Assembly: GCA_017539165.1 (NCBI GenBank)
Contig: JAFYHN010000084.1
Span: 43,106-107,105 of the forward strand
Reading direction: 5' to 3'
Length of the DNA: 64,000 nt
Origin: Eubacterium sp.
GTDB lineage: Bacteria; Bacillota; Clostridia; Lachnospirales; Lachnospiraceae
In this document: in pieces, positions 34,266-43,865 of the stretch
How the letters are laid out: each line of letters opens with the position of its first letter
How positions within the stretch are numbered: the first letter of the stretch is position 1
Position numbers and translations under genes: made by a program
The notes under the pieces: generated by a model
Told to the model about the DNA's origin: nothing
The model's input: only the letters and a program-made list of their open reading frames with translations
The model's database searches: none

Positions 34266-35963
34266 ATGATTAAAGTATTTTTGGTAGAAGATGAATATGC
34301 GATCCGTGAGGGTATTAAGAAGTCGGTCAACTGGGAAGCCAATGGCTTTGAGCTGGTCGGTGAAGCTGGTGATGGTGAGATGGCTTATCCTAAGATAATC
34401 AAGACCAGACCAGATATACTTATCACGGATATTCGTATGCCTTTTATGGATGGACTGGAACTTGCGAAGCTTGTTAAAAATGAGCTTCCAAAGACCAAGA
34501 TTGTAGTTCTGAGTGGATATGATGATTTTAATTATGCTAAACAGGCTATAAGTATAGGTGTTGAGGAATATATATTGAAACCGGTTTCAGGTGAAAATCT
34601 GATGAGTCAGCTCAGTTCGATTGCCGATTCCATAAAGGATGATAGACGTGAGGAAGAACTTAGGTCTAAGTATCTGCGTGATATGGAAGAAATAAGGATT
34701 CTTGAACAGCAGAAGTTTATACATGACATGATCGATGGAAAGCTTTCAATGACGGATGCCCTTTCACAGAGCAAGGAACTTGGAATAGATATAACTGCGG
34801 CATTTTATACGGTTCTTCTTATGCAGGTTTTCCCTAAGAATGAAAAGTCTGCGGAAGTAGATGAGTATTCTGGTGTCAGTGAAGAAATATACAGTAAGAT
34901 CAGAGAAATCTATGCAGACGTAGATCATGTTTACCTCTATGAACAAGTTGGTGATGTTCTATGCTTCCTGGAGAGAGCTGATTCTCTTGAGGAGATAGAA
35001 AAAAATATCCGAAAGGGTATAGATGATATAAAGACACTTATGACGAATTATCCAGACAGGATATTTTATATATCTGTTGGAAAACCAGTTGAAAGACTAA
35101 GAGATGTAAATGCATCTTATGCAGATGCCAGCAGAAAATTCGCTGAGCGTTATATGTGTGATGACAGCTATGTTTTCTATGGTGAGAATACACTTCAGAG
35201 AGATCGTATAGGAGAAACGATACGAGCAGAGAAAAATGCTGAGGTAAATGATACAGGTATCAGAAATCCGGATATAAGTAAATTCGATATCAATAACATG
35301 GATATAAAAATGATATCCCAGAAAACTATTTACAATTTTCTTAAAAGTGGAACAATCTCTGAAGTAGATGACCTTGTAGAAGAGTACTTTGCCAGCATGG
35401 GAAAAGAGGCTGTAGAATCTATACTTCTTCGACAGTATGTTCTGGTTGAGTCGATGCTCAGCACAGTTGCATTTCTGGAGAATCTGGGAATGAGTAAGGA
35501 TAATATATCGGGTATCCTTGGAGAATACAGTGATCCAGTCAGCTTCAGTGAATCAACAGATAAGGCTGGAAAATATATCAATGGACTTCTGAGACTTGCG
35601 ATTGATTACAGAAATCAGATGTCTGATAAGAAATATACTGAGATAATAGAGAAAGCAAAGAAGTATATTCAGGAGAATTATCAGAATGAAGATATGTCGC
35701 TTCTCTCGGTTGCTTCAAATGTAAATGTCAGCTCGAATCATTTCAGTGCTGTTTTCAGAAAGGAAACGGGAGAGACATTTATCGATTATCTTACAACGGT
35801 ACGTATGGAAAAAGCAAAGGATCTTCTTGTATGTACTTCTATGAAAACTTCGGAGGTTGGATTCGAGGTTGGCTACAGAGATCCGCATTATTTCAGTTAT
35901 ATATTCAAGAAGACACAGGGCATGACGCCGAAAGAATACAGAAGGACCAAAAAGGAGTCTTAG
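34266..35963 (+). CDS. YesN-type response regulator with AraC DNA-binding domain
   Basis: 565 residues: a receiver domain at the N-terminus (VEDEYAIREG; phospho-acceptor in ILITDIRMPFMDG; VLSGYDDFNYAKQAI; LKPVS), a long middle region, and a C-terminal AraC pair of helix-turn-helix motifs (LSVASNVNVSSNHFSAVFRKETGETFIDYL, then VGFEVGYRDPHYFSYIFKKTQGMTPKEYR described by position 530-560). The start ATG 34266 has GGGTGGA upstream. The partner kinase follows 7 bp later. Such pairs regulate adjacent carbohydrate importers in Firmicutes, here the ABC system at 37471-43651. Confidence 0.93.
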   Translation: MIKVFLVEDEYAIREGIKKSVNWEANGFELVGEAGDGEMAYPKIIKTRPDILITDIRMPFMDGLELAKLVKNELPKTKIVVLSGYDDFNYAKQAISIGVEEYILKPVSGENLMSQLSSIADSIKDDRREEELRSKYLRDMEEIRILEQQKFIHDMIDGKLSMTDALSQSKELGIDITAAFYTVLLMQVFPKNEKSAEVDEYSGVSEEIYSKIREIYADVDHVYLYEQVGDVLCFLERADSLEEIEKNIRKGIDDIKTLMTNYPDRIFYISVGKPVERLRDVNASYADASRKFAERYMCDDSYVFYGENTLQRDRIGETIRAEKNAEVNDTGIRNPDISKFDINNMDIKMISQKTIYNFLKSGTISEVDDLVEEYFASMGKEAVESILLRQYVLVESMLSTVAFLENLGMSKDNISGILGEYSDPVSFSESTDKAGKYINGLLRLAIDYRNQMSDKKYTEIIEKAKKYIQENYQNEDMSLLSVASNVNVSSNHFSAVFRKETGETFIDYLTTVRMEKAKDLLVCTSMKTSEVGFEVGYRDPHYFSYIFKKTQGMTPKEYRRTKKES

Positions 35964-35970
35964 AACTTAG

Positions 35971-37419
35971 GTGAACAAGAAGAAAAACAGTAAAATCCAG
36001 TCTAAACTCATAACCTATATATGGATATGCGTAATCCCCCTGATAGGTCTATTTGCATTTGCGGTAGCTCGATTATACGGATATTATCAGGAATATGATC
36101 TTCTGGTTAGAAATATCACAAGTGCAAATGAATATAATATGAACTTCAAGGATTCTATGGATGAGATGATGTACAGGATTATCATTGGTTCTGCAAACTG
36201 GACTGATCCGGAGAAAAAACTTGAGGGAGAAGATCCGAAGGCTCTTATAAGTGAAGTAATAGTACATTTTGAGGAACTTCGAGGTAAGACGACTGAACAA
36301 AATGTTAAGTCGGATCTGAATGCGCTTATAAAACTTCTGGGAATACTGGATGAACGAGTTGATGATATTCTGAAAAATGTTGAAGAAGGCGGACATTATG
36401 ACGAGAATATGGAAATGCTCGACATGAATATCCGTACGCTTACATCACTTATTCAGGATGATATTCAGAAGTACATTTACGATGAAGCTACAAATATGGA
36501 GATGCTGAGAAGGGAAGTCGCGGCGAGTCTCCTCACGACGGTGAGAATTCTGGTCCTGATTCTTATTCTGAGTATTATATTCATATATGTTATATCCAAG
36601 AGACTATCCAGAAGAATTACAGAACCTATTACCGAACTGTGTGATATGACTGAGAAATTCGCAGGTGGAGACTTTAGTGTATCTTATCATACAAACAGTA
36701 ATGATGAGATGGAAACCCTGGCTGAGAGTTTTAACAGCATGGTTAAGGAGATAGAAACTCTTATCGAAGATATCCATAAGGAACAGGAGAATGCTAAGGA
36801 TGCGGAGCTCAGACTGCTTCAGGAGCAGATTAATCCGCACTTCCTGTATAACACTCTGGATGCCATTATCTGGATGACTGAGTCCGGAGAAAATCAGAAA
36901 GCTATACAGGTTATCCAGGAGCTGTCCAGTTTCTTCCGTATCTCGCTCAGCAAGGGGCAAAGTGAGATAACAATAAGAAATGAACGAGAACATGTAAAGA
37001 GTTATCTGGAGATACAACACTACAGATATCAGGATATCATGGATTATGAGATAGATTTTGAAGAAGATATTCTGGATTATCACATTCAGAAGCTTACTCT
37101 GCAGCCTATAGTTGAAAATGCTCTCTATCACGGTATAAAGAATAAGCGTGGCCAGGGTATGATAAAGGTGTGCGGAAGGCAGGATGGAAAAGATATAGTC
37201 TTCACCGTAGAAGATAACGGAATAGGAATGAATGAAGAAGAACTGGAGAGACTCAGATCACTTATTGCTGGGAATCTGGTGCAGGATGATCAGAGTGGGT
37301 TCGGAATGGCAAACGTTGAGAAGAGACTTCAGATGCTTTATGGAACGTCATACGGAATGACGGTGGAAAGTAAGTACGGAGAAGGAACGGTTGTGACTGT
37401 TCGGATTCCGCAGGTTTAA
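35971..37419 (+). CDS. YesM-type membrane sensor histidine kinase
   Basis: 482 residues. TM1 is near 12-32, an extracytoplasmic region of about 150 residues follows, TM2 near 190-212, then HAMP, a His_kinase domain with EQINPHFLYNTLDAI (His phospho site) and a HATPase with VEDNGIGM and SGFGMANVEKRL. This plan is that of LytS/YesM-like kinases. It starts with GTG 35971. The next gene encodes a periplasmic-type binding lipoprotein lacking its own transporter genes in immediate position, which could present ligand to the kinase's outer domain (inference). Confidence 0.93.
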   Translation: MNKKKNSKIQSKLITYIWICVIPLIGLFAFAVARLYGYYQEYDLLVRNITSANEYNMNFKDSMDEMMYRIIIGSANWTDPEKKLEGEDPKALISEVIVHFEELRGKTTEQNVKSDLNALIKLLGILDERVDDILKNVEEGGHYDENMEMLDMNIRTLTSLIQDDIQKYIYDEATNMEMLRREVAASLLTTVRILVLILILSIIFIYVISKRLSRRITEPITELCDMTEKFAGGDFSVSYHTNSNDEMETLAESFNSMVKEIETLIEDIHKEQENAKDAELRLLQEQINPHFLYNTLDAIIWMTESGENQKAIQVIQELSSFFRISLSKGQSEITIRNEREHVKSYLEIQHYRYQDIMDYEIDFEEDILDYHIQKLTLQPIVENALYHGIKNKRGQGMIKVCGRQDGKDIVFTVEDNGIGMNEEELERLRSLIAGNLVQDDQSGFGMANVEKRLQMLYGTSYGMTVESKYGEGTVVTVRIPQV

Positions 37420-37470
37420 AAGATACATTCGTAGCAAAGTAAAAGGGCTTAAAAATAACGAGGTAATCTT

Positions 37471-38553
37471 GTGAGAAGAAAAATGACTAAGAGACTATCA
37501 GCTGCATTTGTGCTCATGATTATGGCGGCTTCGGTACTGGCATGTGGCAGGACCGATAATGAAGAAGATAATCCATACATCGATAAATACAGACAGAGCA
37601 ATCTGATCACAGTTGGATTCTCACAACTGGGAGCAGAATCTGACTGGCGAGTGGCAAATACCGAATCGATTAAGAATAATCTTACCCGTGAGAATGGTAT
37701 AGAGCTTATGTTTGACGATGCTCAGCAGAAACAGGATAAGCAGATCATAGCTATACGAAATTTTACGCAGCAGGAGGTTGACTGTATCGTTCTGGCTCCG
37801 GTTATGGAGACGGGATGGGATACGGTACTTCAGGAGGCTCAGAACGCCGGTATTCCTGTAGTTATAGTAGACCGAATGGTAGATGTTGAAGATAAATCGC
37901 TTTTTACTGCCTGGGTTGGCTCGGATTTCAAAAAGGAAGCTCATGTAGCCTGTGAATGGTTAAACAGCTTCACAAAGGCGAAGGATATATCACCGAAGGA
38001 TATTCATATAGTTGATATTCAGGGAACTCTCGGAGCAACAGCTCAGATTGGGAGAACCAATGGACTTATCGAAGGAGCGAATGAGTACGGATGGAACATT
38101 CTGGAATGTGTACCTGCCGACTACGCCCAGACGAAAGCGAAGGAGGTGATGGAAATCCTTCTTCAGAGATATGACAACATCAATGTTGTTTATTCTGAAA
38201 ATGACAACGAAGCAATAGGTGCTATAGAGGCTATAGAAGAAGCTGGAAAAAAAGTTGGAACAAATATCAAAGATGGTGAGATCATGATCATCTCATTTGA
38301 TGCTGCTCATTCAGGACTTTCCAAAGTAATGGAAGGAAAGATAGCGCTTGATGTAGAGTGTAATCCGCTTCAGGGAACAGAGGTCTTGAATATCATTAAC
38401 TCGGTCAAGAATAAAGAAAAAGTTGAGAAGTATACATATGTTAGTGAGAAGGCATTTACCGCTGATCCGACCGTTAAGAGCATTATGTTGGACGGAGAGG
38501 AATATGATATAACAATGTTGACTCAGGATATTCTTGACAGAAGAGAGTACTGA
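37471..38553 (+). CDS. sugar-binding lipoprotein (Peripla_BP_4 type), possible accessory sensor
   Basis: 360 residues with a lipoprotein signal and lipobox SVLACG (Cys25). A mature periplasmic-binding-protein type I fold follows, with ITVGFSQLGAESDWR, VDCIVLAPVMETGWDTVLQEA and VVIVDRMVD, the ligand-loop motifs of YtfQ-like furanose-binding proteins. It starts with GTG 37471 (GAGGTA upstream). It lies between the kinase and the second binding protein, 51 bp after the kinase and before a 235-bp gap with a separate leader, so it is transcribed with the regulators rather than with the importer. This suggests a sensing role. Confidence 0.88.
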   Translation: MRRKMTKRLSAAFVLMIMAASVLACGRTDNEEDNPYIDKYRQSNLITVGFSQLGAESDWRVANTESIKNNLTRENGIELMFDDAQQKQDKQIIAIRNFTQQEVDCIVLAPVMETGWDTVLQEAQNAGIPVVIVDRMVDVEDKSLFTAWVGSDFKKEAHVACEWLNSFTKAKDISPKDIHIVDIQGTLGATAQIGRTNGLIEGANEYGWNILECVPADYAQTKAKEVMEILLQRYDNINVVYSENDNEAIGAIEAIEEAGKKVGTNIKDGEIMIISFDAAHSGLSKVMEGKIALDVECNPLQGTEVLNIINSVKNKEKVEKYTYVSEKAFTADPTVKSIMLDGEEYDITMLTQDILDRREY

Positions 38554-38732
38554 CATAAGATTAAATAAATAATCAAACTTTTAATAAAATATCATACAAA
38601 AAATAAAAAAATCACAATTTTAAAAATATACATTTTTATCAGATGATAAAATATTAAAAAAAATTCAAAATATATTCCGTATTAAACCCTTTCATGATTT
38701 GATATAGTTTGCACATCAAGTAACGAAGATAT

Positions 38733-38755
38733 TGTTCAGACGGTAATTCTGAACA
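38733..38755 (+). promoter_or_regulatory. hairpin in the leader of the importer operon
   Basis: TGTTCAGA (38733-38740) and TCTGAACA (38748-38755) form a perfect 8-bp stem with a 7-nt loop in the 235-bp AT-rich gap before the main binding protein. It has no T-run, so it could be an operator or an mRNA-stability element. The rest of the gap is A/T tracts with no clear consensus promoter. Confidence 0.4.
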
Positions 38756-38788
38756 GGACAAATTATATCTTTATGGAGGGTTTTTAAA

Positions 38789-39916
38789 ATGAGAAAATTC
38801 GGAAAAAGAATACTTGCAACTGTAGTTGCTACTACTATGGCTGTTGGTCTTACAGCTTGTGGTGGCGGAGCAGCAAACAGCGGATCTTCTGATAGCGGAG
38901 CAGCTGATACAGCAGCCGATACAGCGGCAGTAGCAGACGATGCAGCAGATGACGTAGCAGATACAGCAGCAGCTACAGACGATACAGCAGATGATGCAGC
39001 TGATACAGCAGCTGCAGATACAGGAGCATCAAGTGGTGAGAAGATAAAGGTTGGTATCATCAATAACGATCCTAATGAATCAGGATATCGTACAGCAAAT
39101 GATAAGGATCTCAAGGCTATGTTTACAGCAGAGAACGGTTATGAAGCTTCATTTGCTTATAGTCTTAAGAATGATGAGCAGATTACAGCAGCTCAGAAGT
39201 TTATCCAGGACGGTGTTGATTATCTTCTTCTTTCAGCAGCTGATACATCAGGCTGGGATGGCGTTCTTAAGGATGCACAGGATGCTGGAATTCAGGTAAT
39301 CCTTTTCGACCGTACAATAGATGCTAGTGAAGATCTTTATGCAGCTTCAATCGTTTCAGATATGGATAAAGAAGGTGAGACAGCAGCAAACTGGTTAAAA
39401 GATCAGAACCTTAGTGAATACAACATCATTCACCTTCAGGGTGTTATGGGATCAGCTGCTCAGCAGGGTAGATCAGGAGCTCTTGATACATTAGCTCAGG
39501 AAAATGGTTGGAAGATCGTTTCACAGCAGACAGCTGAGTGGAATGCTGAGAAAGCAGAGCAGATCGTTAAGTCAGTTATCGATTCAGGTGAGAAGTTCAA
39601 CGTAATCTACGCAGAGAACGATGACATGGCTAAGGGTGCTGTAGCAGCACTTGATAAAGCTAACATCTCACACGGTGTTGATAAAGACGTAGTAGTAATG
39701 GGATTTGACTGCAACAAGTGGGCACTTGAAGAACTCCTCAACAAGAACTGGAACTATGATGGACAGTGCAATCCTTTCCAGGCTTCATATATAGATGAAG
39801 TTATCAAGACTCTTGAGTCTGGTGGAACACCTGCACAGAAGACAATCATAATGGAAGAGAAGGGCTTCGATGCTTCAACAATTACACAGGAAGATGTAGA
39901 TAACTACGGTATCTAA
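38789..39916 (+). CDS. ABC sugar importer, main substrate-binding lipoprotein (YtfQ-like)
   Basis: 375 residues with signal and lipobox GLTACG (Cys24). Residues about 30-75 are an extreme Ala/Asp/Thr low-complexity tether (repeats of DTAA and DDAAD). The binding domain then starts at IKVGIINNDPNESGYR, with DYLLLSAADTSGWDGVL and VILFDRTID, close in pattern to the protein at 37471 and to galactofuranose-binding YtfQ. Strong ribosome site GGAGGG. Biased codons and the downstream terminator at 39929-39961 indicate that it is made in excess of the membrane parts. Substrate probably a furanose or related sugar (family inference). Confidence 0.93.
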   Translation: MRKFGKRILATVVATTMAVGLTACGGGAANSGSSDSGAADTAADTAAVADDAADDVADTAAATDDTADDAADTAAADTGASSGEKIKVGIINNDPNESGYRTANDKDLKAMFTAENGYEASFAYSLKNDEQITAAQKFIQDGVDYLLLSAADTSGWDGVLKDAQDAGIQVILFDRTIDASEDLYAASIVSDMDKEGETAANWLKDQNLSEYNIIHLQGVMGSAAQQGRSGALDTLAQENGWKIVSQQTAEWNAEKAEQIVKSVIDSGEKFNVIYAENDDMAKGAVAALDKANISHGVDKDVVVMGFDCNKWALEELLNKNWNYDGQCNPFQASYIDEVIKTLESGGTPAQKTIIMEEKGFDASTITQEDVDNYGI

Positions 39917-39928
39917 GCTGACATACAG

Positions 39929-39961
39929 GGTGCGGCATAATAAAATGCCGCACCTTTTTTT
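39929..39961 (+). terminator. terminator/attenuator between binding protein and transporter genes
   Basis: Perfect 10-bp stem GGTGCGGCAT (39929-39938) / ATGCCGCACC (39945-39954) with a six-base loop and seven T. Read-through would set a low level of ATPase and permeases relative to the binding protein. Confidence 0.92.
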
Positions 39962-40012
39962 AAAGGAATATATAAGACAACATGAGGAAAAGATAATCAA
40001 AGAGGTGAAACA

Positions 40013-41548
40013 GTGAAAGATAAGGCAGTGTTAGAATTACACAACATACATAAGTCCTTTCCGGGTGTACGAGCCTTGCAGGGAGTTGATTTTACTCTTT
40101 GCGAAGGAGAGATACATGCTCTGATGGGAGAAAATGGAGCGGGTAAATCTACTCTTATCAAGGTAATAACCGGAGTATATGAGAAGGAAGAGGGACAGAT
40201 ATATCTGAGAGGTAATGAAGGAGAGGTAAGTATTCATTCTCCACAGGATGCCCAGAATCTGGGAATCAGTACAGTTTATCAGGAGATAACTCTGTGTCCT
40301 AACCTTACGGTTGCAGAAAATATGTACATCGGAAGAACAAAAGGAAATCTGACTAACTGGAAGCAGATGAATGAGGGGGCTGACAAGATTCTTCAGTCTC
40401 TGGATATTCCGGCCAAGGCTAATCAGCAGCTGGCCAGCTGCTCACTCGCAGTACAACAGATGGTAGCTATAGCAAGAGCGGTAGATATGGATTGCAAGGT
40501 TCTCATATTGGATGAGCCTACTTCATCCCTGGATGATAACGAGGTTCAGAAGCTCTTCGGACTTATGAGAGATCTTAGATCCAAAGGTGTAGGAATAATA
40601 TTTGTTACACACTTCCTTGATCAGGTATATGAAGTATGCGACAAGATTACAGTTCTCAGAGATGGAAAACTTGTTGGAGAGTATGAGATAAAAGATCTTC
40701 CGAGAGTTCAGCTTGTTTCCAAGATGCTTGGAAAGGAACTGGATGATCTGTCGGATATCAAGGGTGAAGCTAATACCTATGATGGCAAGGATGGCGATGA
40801 GGTAATATTTGAAGCTGAACAGCTTCAGAGTAATGCCGGAATCAAGCCATTTGATTTCTATATAAAGAAGGGTGAAGTAAATGGATTCACCGGTCTTCTT
40901 GGATCTGGAAGAAGTGAATGTGTAAGAGCCATATTTGGAGCTGACCGAGTTATTAACGGAAAAGTTAAGAAGGGTGGAAAGGAAGTCAAGATATCGAAAC
41001 CTATTGATGCAATGAAGCAGGGTATCGCCTATCTTCCAGAAGACAGAAAGGTAGATGGAATCGTAGGAGATCTTTCTGTAAGAGAGAATATCATTCTCGC
41101 CGCTCAGGTTTTAAGAGGCTTCTTTAAACCATTTTCTAAAGCACAGACATATAAACTTGCAGAAGAATATATAGATCTTCTGGATATAAAAACTGCATCT
41201 GCAGATACACCGATCAAGTCATTATCCGGTGGTAATCAGCAGAAGGTTATACTTGCAAGATGGCTTCTGATGCATCCTGAATATCTTATTCTGGATGAGC
41301 CTACAAGAGGTATCGATGTTGGTACGAAGGTCGATATCCAGAAGCTGGTTCTAAAACTTGCATCGGAAGGAATGAGTATAACATTTATTTCATCTGAAAC
41401 AGATGAGATGCTTCGTACATGTTCAAGACTTGTAGTAATGAGAGATAGAAAGGTAGTTGGCGAGCTTAGCGGAGATGAGCTCACACAGAGTGGAATCATG
41501 AAGACTATTGCAGGACAATCAGACGAATCCAAGGGAGGTGAGAGTTGA
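40013..41548 (+). CDS. ABC sugar importer ATPase with two nucleotide-binding domains (YtfR/RbsA-like)
   Basis: 511 residues: the first domain has Walker A GENGAGKST and Walker B VLILDEPTSSLD, and the second has a degenerate Walker A GLLGSGRSE, signature LSGGNQQKV and LILDEPTRGIDVG, as usual for the RbsA/MglA family. It starts with GTG 40013 preceded by AAAGAGGTG. Its stop overlaps the ATG of the first permease. It energises import with the two permeases that follow. Confidence 0.95.
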   Translation: MKDKAVLELHNIHKSFPGVRALQGVDFTLCEGEIHALMGENGAGKSTLIKVITGVYEKEEGQIYLRGNEGEVSIHSPQDAQNLGISTVYQEITLCPNLTVAENMYIGRTKGNLTNWKQMNEGADKILQSLDIPAKANQQLASCSLAVQQMVAIARAVDMDCKVLILDEPTSSLDDNEVQKLFGLMRDLRSKGVGIIFVTHFLDQVYEVCDKITVLRDGKLVGEYEIKDLPRVQLVSKMLGKELDDLSDIKGEANTYDGKDGDEVIFEAEQLQSNAGIKPFDFYIKKGEVNGFTGLLGSGRSECVRAIFGADRVINGKVKKGGKEVKISKPIDAMKQGIAYLPEDRKVDGIVGDLSVRENIILAAQVLRGFFKPFSKAQTYKLAEEYIDLLDIKTASADTPIKSLSGGNQQKVILARWLLMHPEYLILDEPTRGIDVGTKVDIQKLVLKLASEGMSITFISSETDEMLRTCSRLVVMRDRKVVGELSGDELTQSGIMKTIAGQSDESKGGES

Positions 41549-42603
41549 TGGGTAAGAAAACGACATTTAACAAACAGCTGCTTATACCTATAGCTGCTCT
41601 CGTAGCGCTTGCACTTTTTAATCTGATAAATGATCCATCATTCTTCAAGATTACTCTCGGTACTAACAGTCTTGGTAATCCTGTTCTTTCAGGATATCTT
41701 ATAACGATACTTGATTATGGCTCAGAACTTGCAATTCTGGCTATAGGAATGACTTTGGTTACCGCAGCTTCAGGGGGACAGGACATCAGTGTTGGTGCTG
41801 CCATAGCAATCGCAGGTAGCGTCATTCTGAGAGTCCTATGCGGTAACAATTCGAGACCTGATACACTTCAGGCACCGATCATAGTTGCATTTCTTGTAGC
41901 TTGTGTTGTTGCAATGCTTTTTGGGGCATTTAACGGAATCCTCGTTGCATACTTTAAGATTCAGCCGATGGTTGCAACTCTTATACTTTTTACAGCCGGA
42001 CGATCAATAGCAGCATGGATCAATAACAATGAACTTCCTATAATCAGTGAACCATCATTTGGTTATTTTGGAGGATATATTCCGGGAATTCCAATCCCGA
42101 CACCATTCTTTATAGCAGTTGCATGCATTATAGTAATGGGATTAGTGCTTAAGTTTACAACACTTGGACTTTATACACAGTCAGTAGGTATTAACGAAAG
42201 TTCTTCAAGACTGAATGGTATAAATCCTCAGTTTATTAAGTTTCTTGCATTTGTTATACTCGGACTTTGCGTTGCAGTGGCCGGTCTTATCAAAGTAAGC
42301 CGTCTCTCAACTATCAATTATTCTGTTATAGCAAAAGATATAGAAATGGATGCAATCCTTGCTGTTGCTCTGGGAGGAAATGCTCTCAGCGGTGGTAAGT
42401 TTAATATGACAGCATCAATCCTTGGAGCATATGTTATCCAGTTCCTTACAACTACACTCTATAAGATGAATGTACAGTCAGATGCACTTTCAGCATATAA
42501 AGCAGTAGTAGTTATTATCCTTGTAGTTCTTAGTACACCTGTGGTAAGAAAGAAACTCGGACAGATTTGGAATAAGGTATCTCCAAAGAAGGAGGTGGCT
42601 TAA
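41548..42603 (+). CDS. ABC sugar importer permease 1 (YtfT-like)
   Basis: 351 residues, about nine to ten hydrophobic helices, BPD_transp_2 family: LAIGMTLVTAASGGQDISVGA and ILAVALGGNALSGG are conserved landmarks. ATG 41548 overlaps the ATPase stop (TGATG) and has AGGGAGGTG upstream. Two different permeases in one operon is the layout of the YtfQRT-YjfF galactofuranose importer, in contrast to ribose systems with one. Confidence 0.94.
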   Translation: MGKKTTFNKQLLIPIAALVALALFNLINDPSFFKITLGTNSLGNPVLSGYLITILDYGSELAILAIGMTLVTAASGGQDISVGAAIAIAGSVILRVLCGNNSRPDTLQAPIIVAFLVACVVAMLFGAFNGILVAYFKIQPMVATLILFTAGRSIAAWINNNELPIISEPSFGYFGGYIPGIPIPTPFFIAVACIIVMGLVLKFTTLGLYTQSVGINESSSRLNGINPQFIKFLAFVILGLCVAVAGLIKVSRLSTINYSVIAKDIEMDAILAVALGGNALSGGKFNMTASILGAYVIQFLTTTLYKMNVQSDALSAYKAVVVIILVVLSTPVVRKKLGQIWNKVSPKKEVA

Positions 42604-42604
42604 G

Positions 42605-43651
42605 ATGGAAACAAAGAACAGTAAAGGATTAAAGGGTTGGTTTGGAAGAACCAGTGATACAAATCTTCTTCTTACTATAACGATAGTAGTATTCTTCGCA
42701 ATGTATATAGGTGCTATGGTATTTCAAGGAAAAGGATTCCTTAAACCACAGACATTTTTCAATATTCTCAATGCCAATGCAGCTCTTGTAATAACTTCAG
42801 TTGGAATGAGTATAGTTATGATATGTGGAGGAATAGATATTTCAGTCGGTGGTGTTGTAGCACTTGTCAGCATGAGCTGTGCTGTATATCTTGATTTCCA
42901 TGAAGGTAGTATCTTAGGTGCAGTTGTAATAGCTCTCCTCATTGGACTTGCATTTGGACTTGTTCAGGGATTCCTTGTAGCTTACCTGGATATCCAGCCA
43001 TTTATTGTTTCTCTGGCAGGTATGTTCTTTGCAAGAGGAATGACGACAATAGTTCATACTGCTCCGTTCAATGTAGAGAATGAAGCATTTGTAGCTCTAA
43101 AAAATACAAGAGTAAATGTTCCGGGCTTTGGTTCGGTGAATAAACTAGGTAACTATGTAAATGCATATGTTGAGATTGGTGTTCTCGTAGCAATGCTCGT
43201 TGTAATACTTTTCTTCATTGTTCTAAGATGGACAAAGCTTGGACGAAGCTTCTATGCAGTAGGTGGAAATGCACAGAGTGCACTTATGCTTGGTATAAAT
43301 GTAAAGAGAACAAAGTTCTTATCACACCTTATATGCGGTGTGCTTGCTGGAGTTGCAGGATTCGTATACTTCCTGCATGTAGGTTCTGGTTCTGCATCAC
43401 ATGCAACGGGTATGGAAATGAATGCTATAGCATCATCAATCATTGGTGGAACGATGCTTACAGGTGGTGTTGGAAATATCATTGGAACACTGTTCGGTGT
43501 TCTGTCACTTTCAACAATTCAGAACATCGTTTCATCAGCAGGACTTGATCAGGCTTGGTGGACAGGAATAACAATAGCAGCAATGCTTTGTATCTTCCTT
43601 ATTATCCAGAGTGTGGTAATAGCTAAAAAGAAAAAACTCCTTATGAAATAA
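42605..43651 (+). CDS. ABC sugar importer permease 2 (YjfF-like)
   Basis: 348 residues of the BPD_transp_2 family with VGMSIVMICGGIDISVGGV near residue 75, FIVSLAGMFFARGM and a C-terminal MNAIASSIIGGTMLTGG segment. Ribosome site GGAGG lies in the end of permease 1, 1 bp gap. The heterodimer with permease 1 would form the channel. It is the last gene of the importer operon; inverted repeats follow at 43681-43759. Confidence 0.94.
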   Translation: METKNSKGLKGWFGRTSDTNLLLTITIVVFFAMYIGAMVFQGKGFLKPQTFFNILNANAALVITSVGMSIVMICGGIDISVGGVVALVSMSCAVYLDFHEGSILGAVVIALLIGLAFGLVQGFLVAYLDIQPFIVSLAGMFFARGMTTIVHTAPFNVENEAFVALKNTRVNVPGFGSVNKLGNYVNAYVEIGVLVAMLVVILFFIVLRWTKLGRSFYAVGGNAQSALMLGINVKRTKFLSHLICGVLAGVAGFVYFLHVGSGSASHATGMEMNAIASSIIGGTMLTGGVGNIIGTLFGVLSLSTIQNIVSSAGLDQAWWTGITIAAMLCIFLIIQSVVIAKKKKLLMK

Positions 43652-43717
43652 AAAACTTCTTACAAAAAAACGCTCCCAAAGGGAAGGTTACAATCTTCCT
43701 TAAAATACTTAACTTAG

Positions 43718-43759
43718 CCGAAACGTGTCAGCTATCATATGATGGTTGGCACGTTTTGG
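43718..43759 (+). terminator. long hairpin after the importer operon
   Basis: Arms CCGAAACGTGTCAGC (43718-43732) and GTTGGCACGTTTTGG (43745-43759) pair over 15 bp with four G-T wobbles; TTATT follows. A weaker hairpin (GGGAAGG / CTTCCTT, 43681-43701) precedes it. Probably the operon terminator, though the T-tract is short. Confidence 0.6.
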
Positions 43760-43790
43760 TTATTCAAATATTATATTACATTTATTGATG

Positions 43791-43850
43791 TTGACGAATG
43801 TGGTTTATTTTAGTAAACTAAAACATATATATGGTTTATATATATAAACC
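43791..43850 (+). promoter_or_regulatory. promoter with double operator of the BlaI-type repressor
   Basis: TTGACG (43791-43796), 17 bp, TAAACT (43814-43819). Operator 1 GGTTTATTTTAGTAAACT (43802-43819) covers the spacer and -10. Operator 2 GGTTTATATATATAAACC (43833-43850) is a perfect 18-bp palindrome 31 bp further (centre to centre). BlaI/MecI-family dimers bind such dyads, and the same arrangement recurs at 46327-46386. Confidence 0.75.
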
Positions 43851-43865
43851 AGAAGGGAGATTGTT

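Noticed and set aside
38716-39114. 132-residue Ala/Ser-rich minus-strand ORF
   Set aside because: It is the antisense of the Ala/Asp tether of the binding protein; the repeat DNA keeps several frames open.
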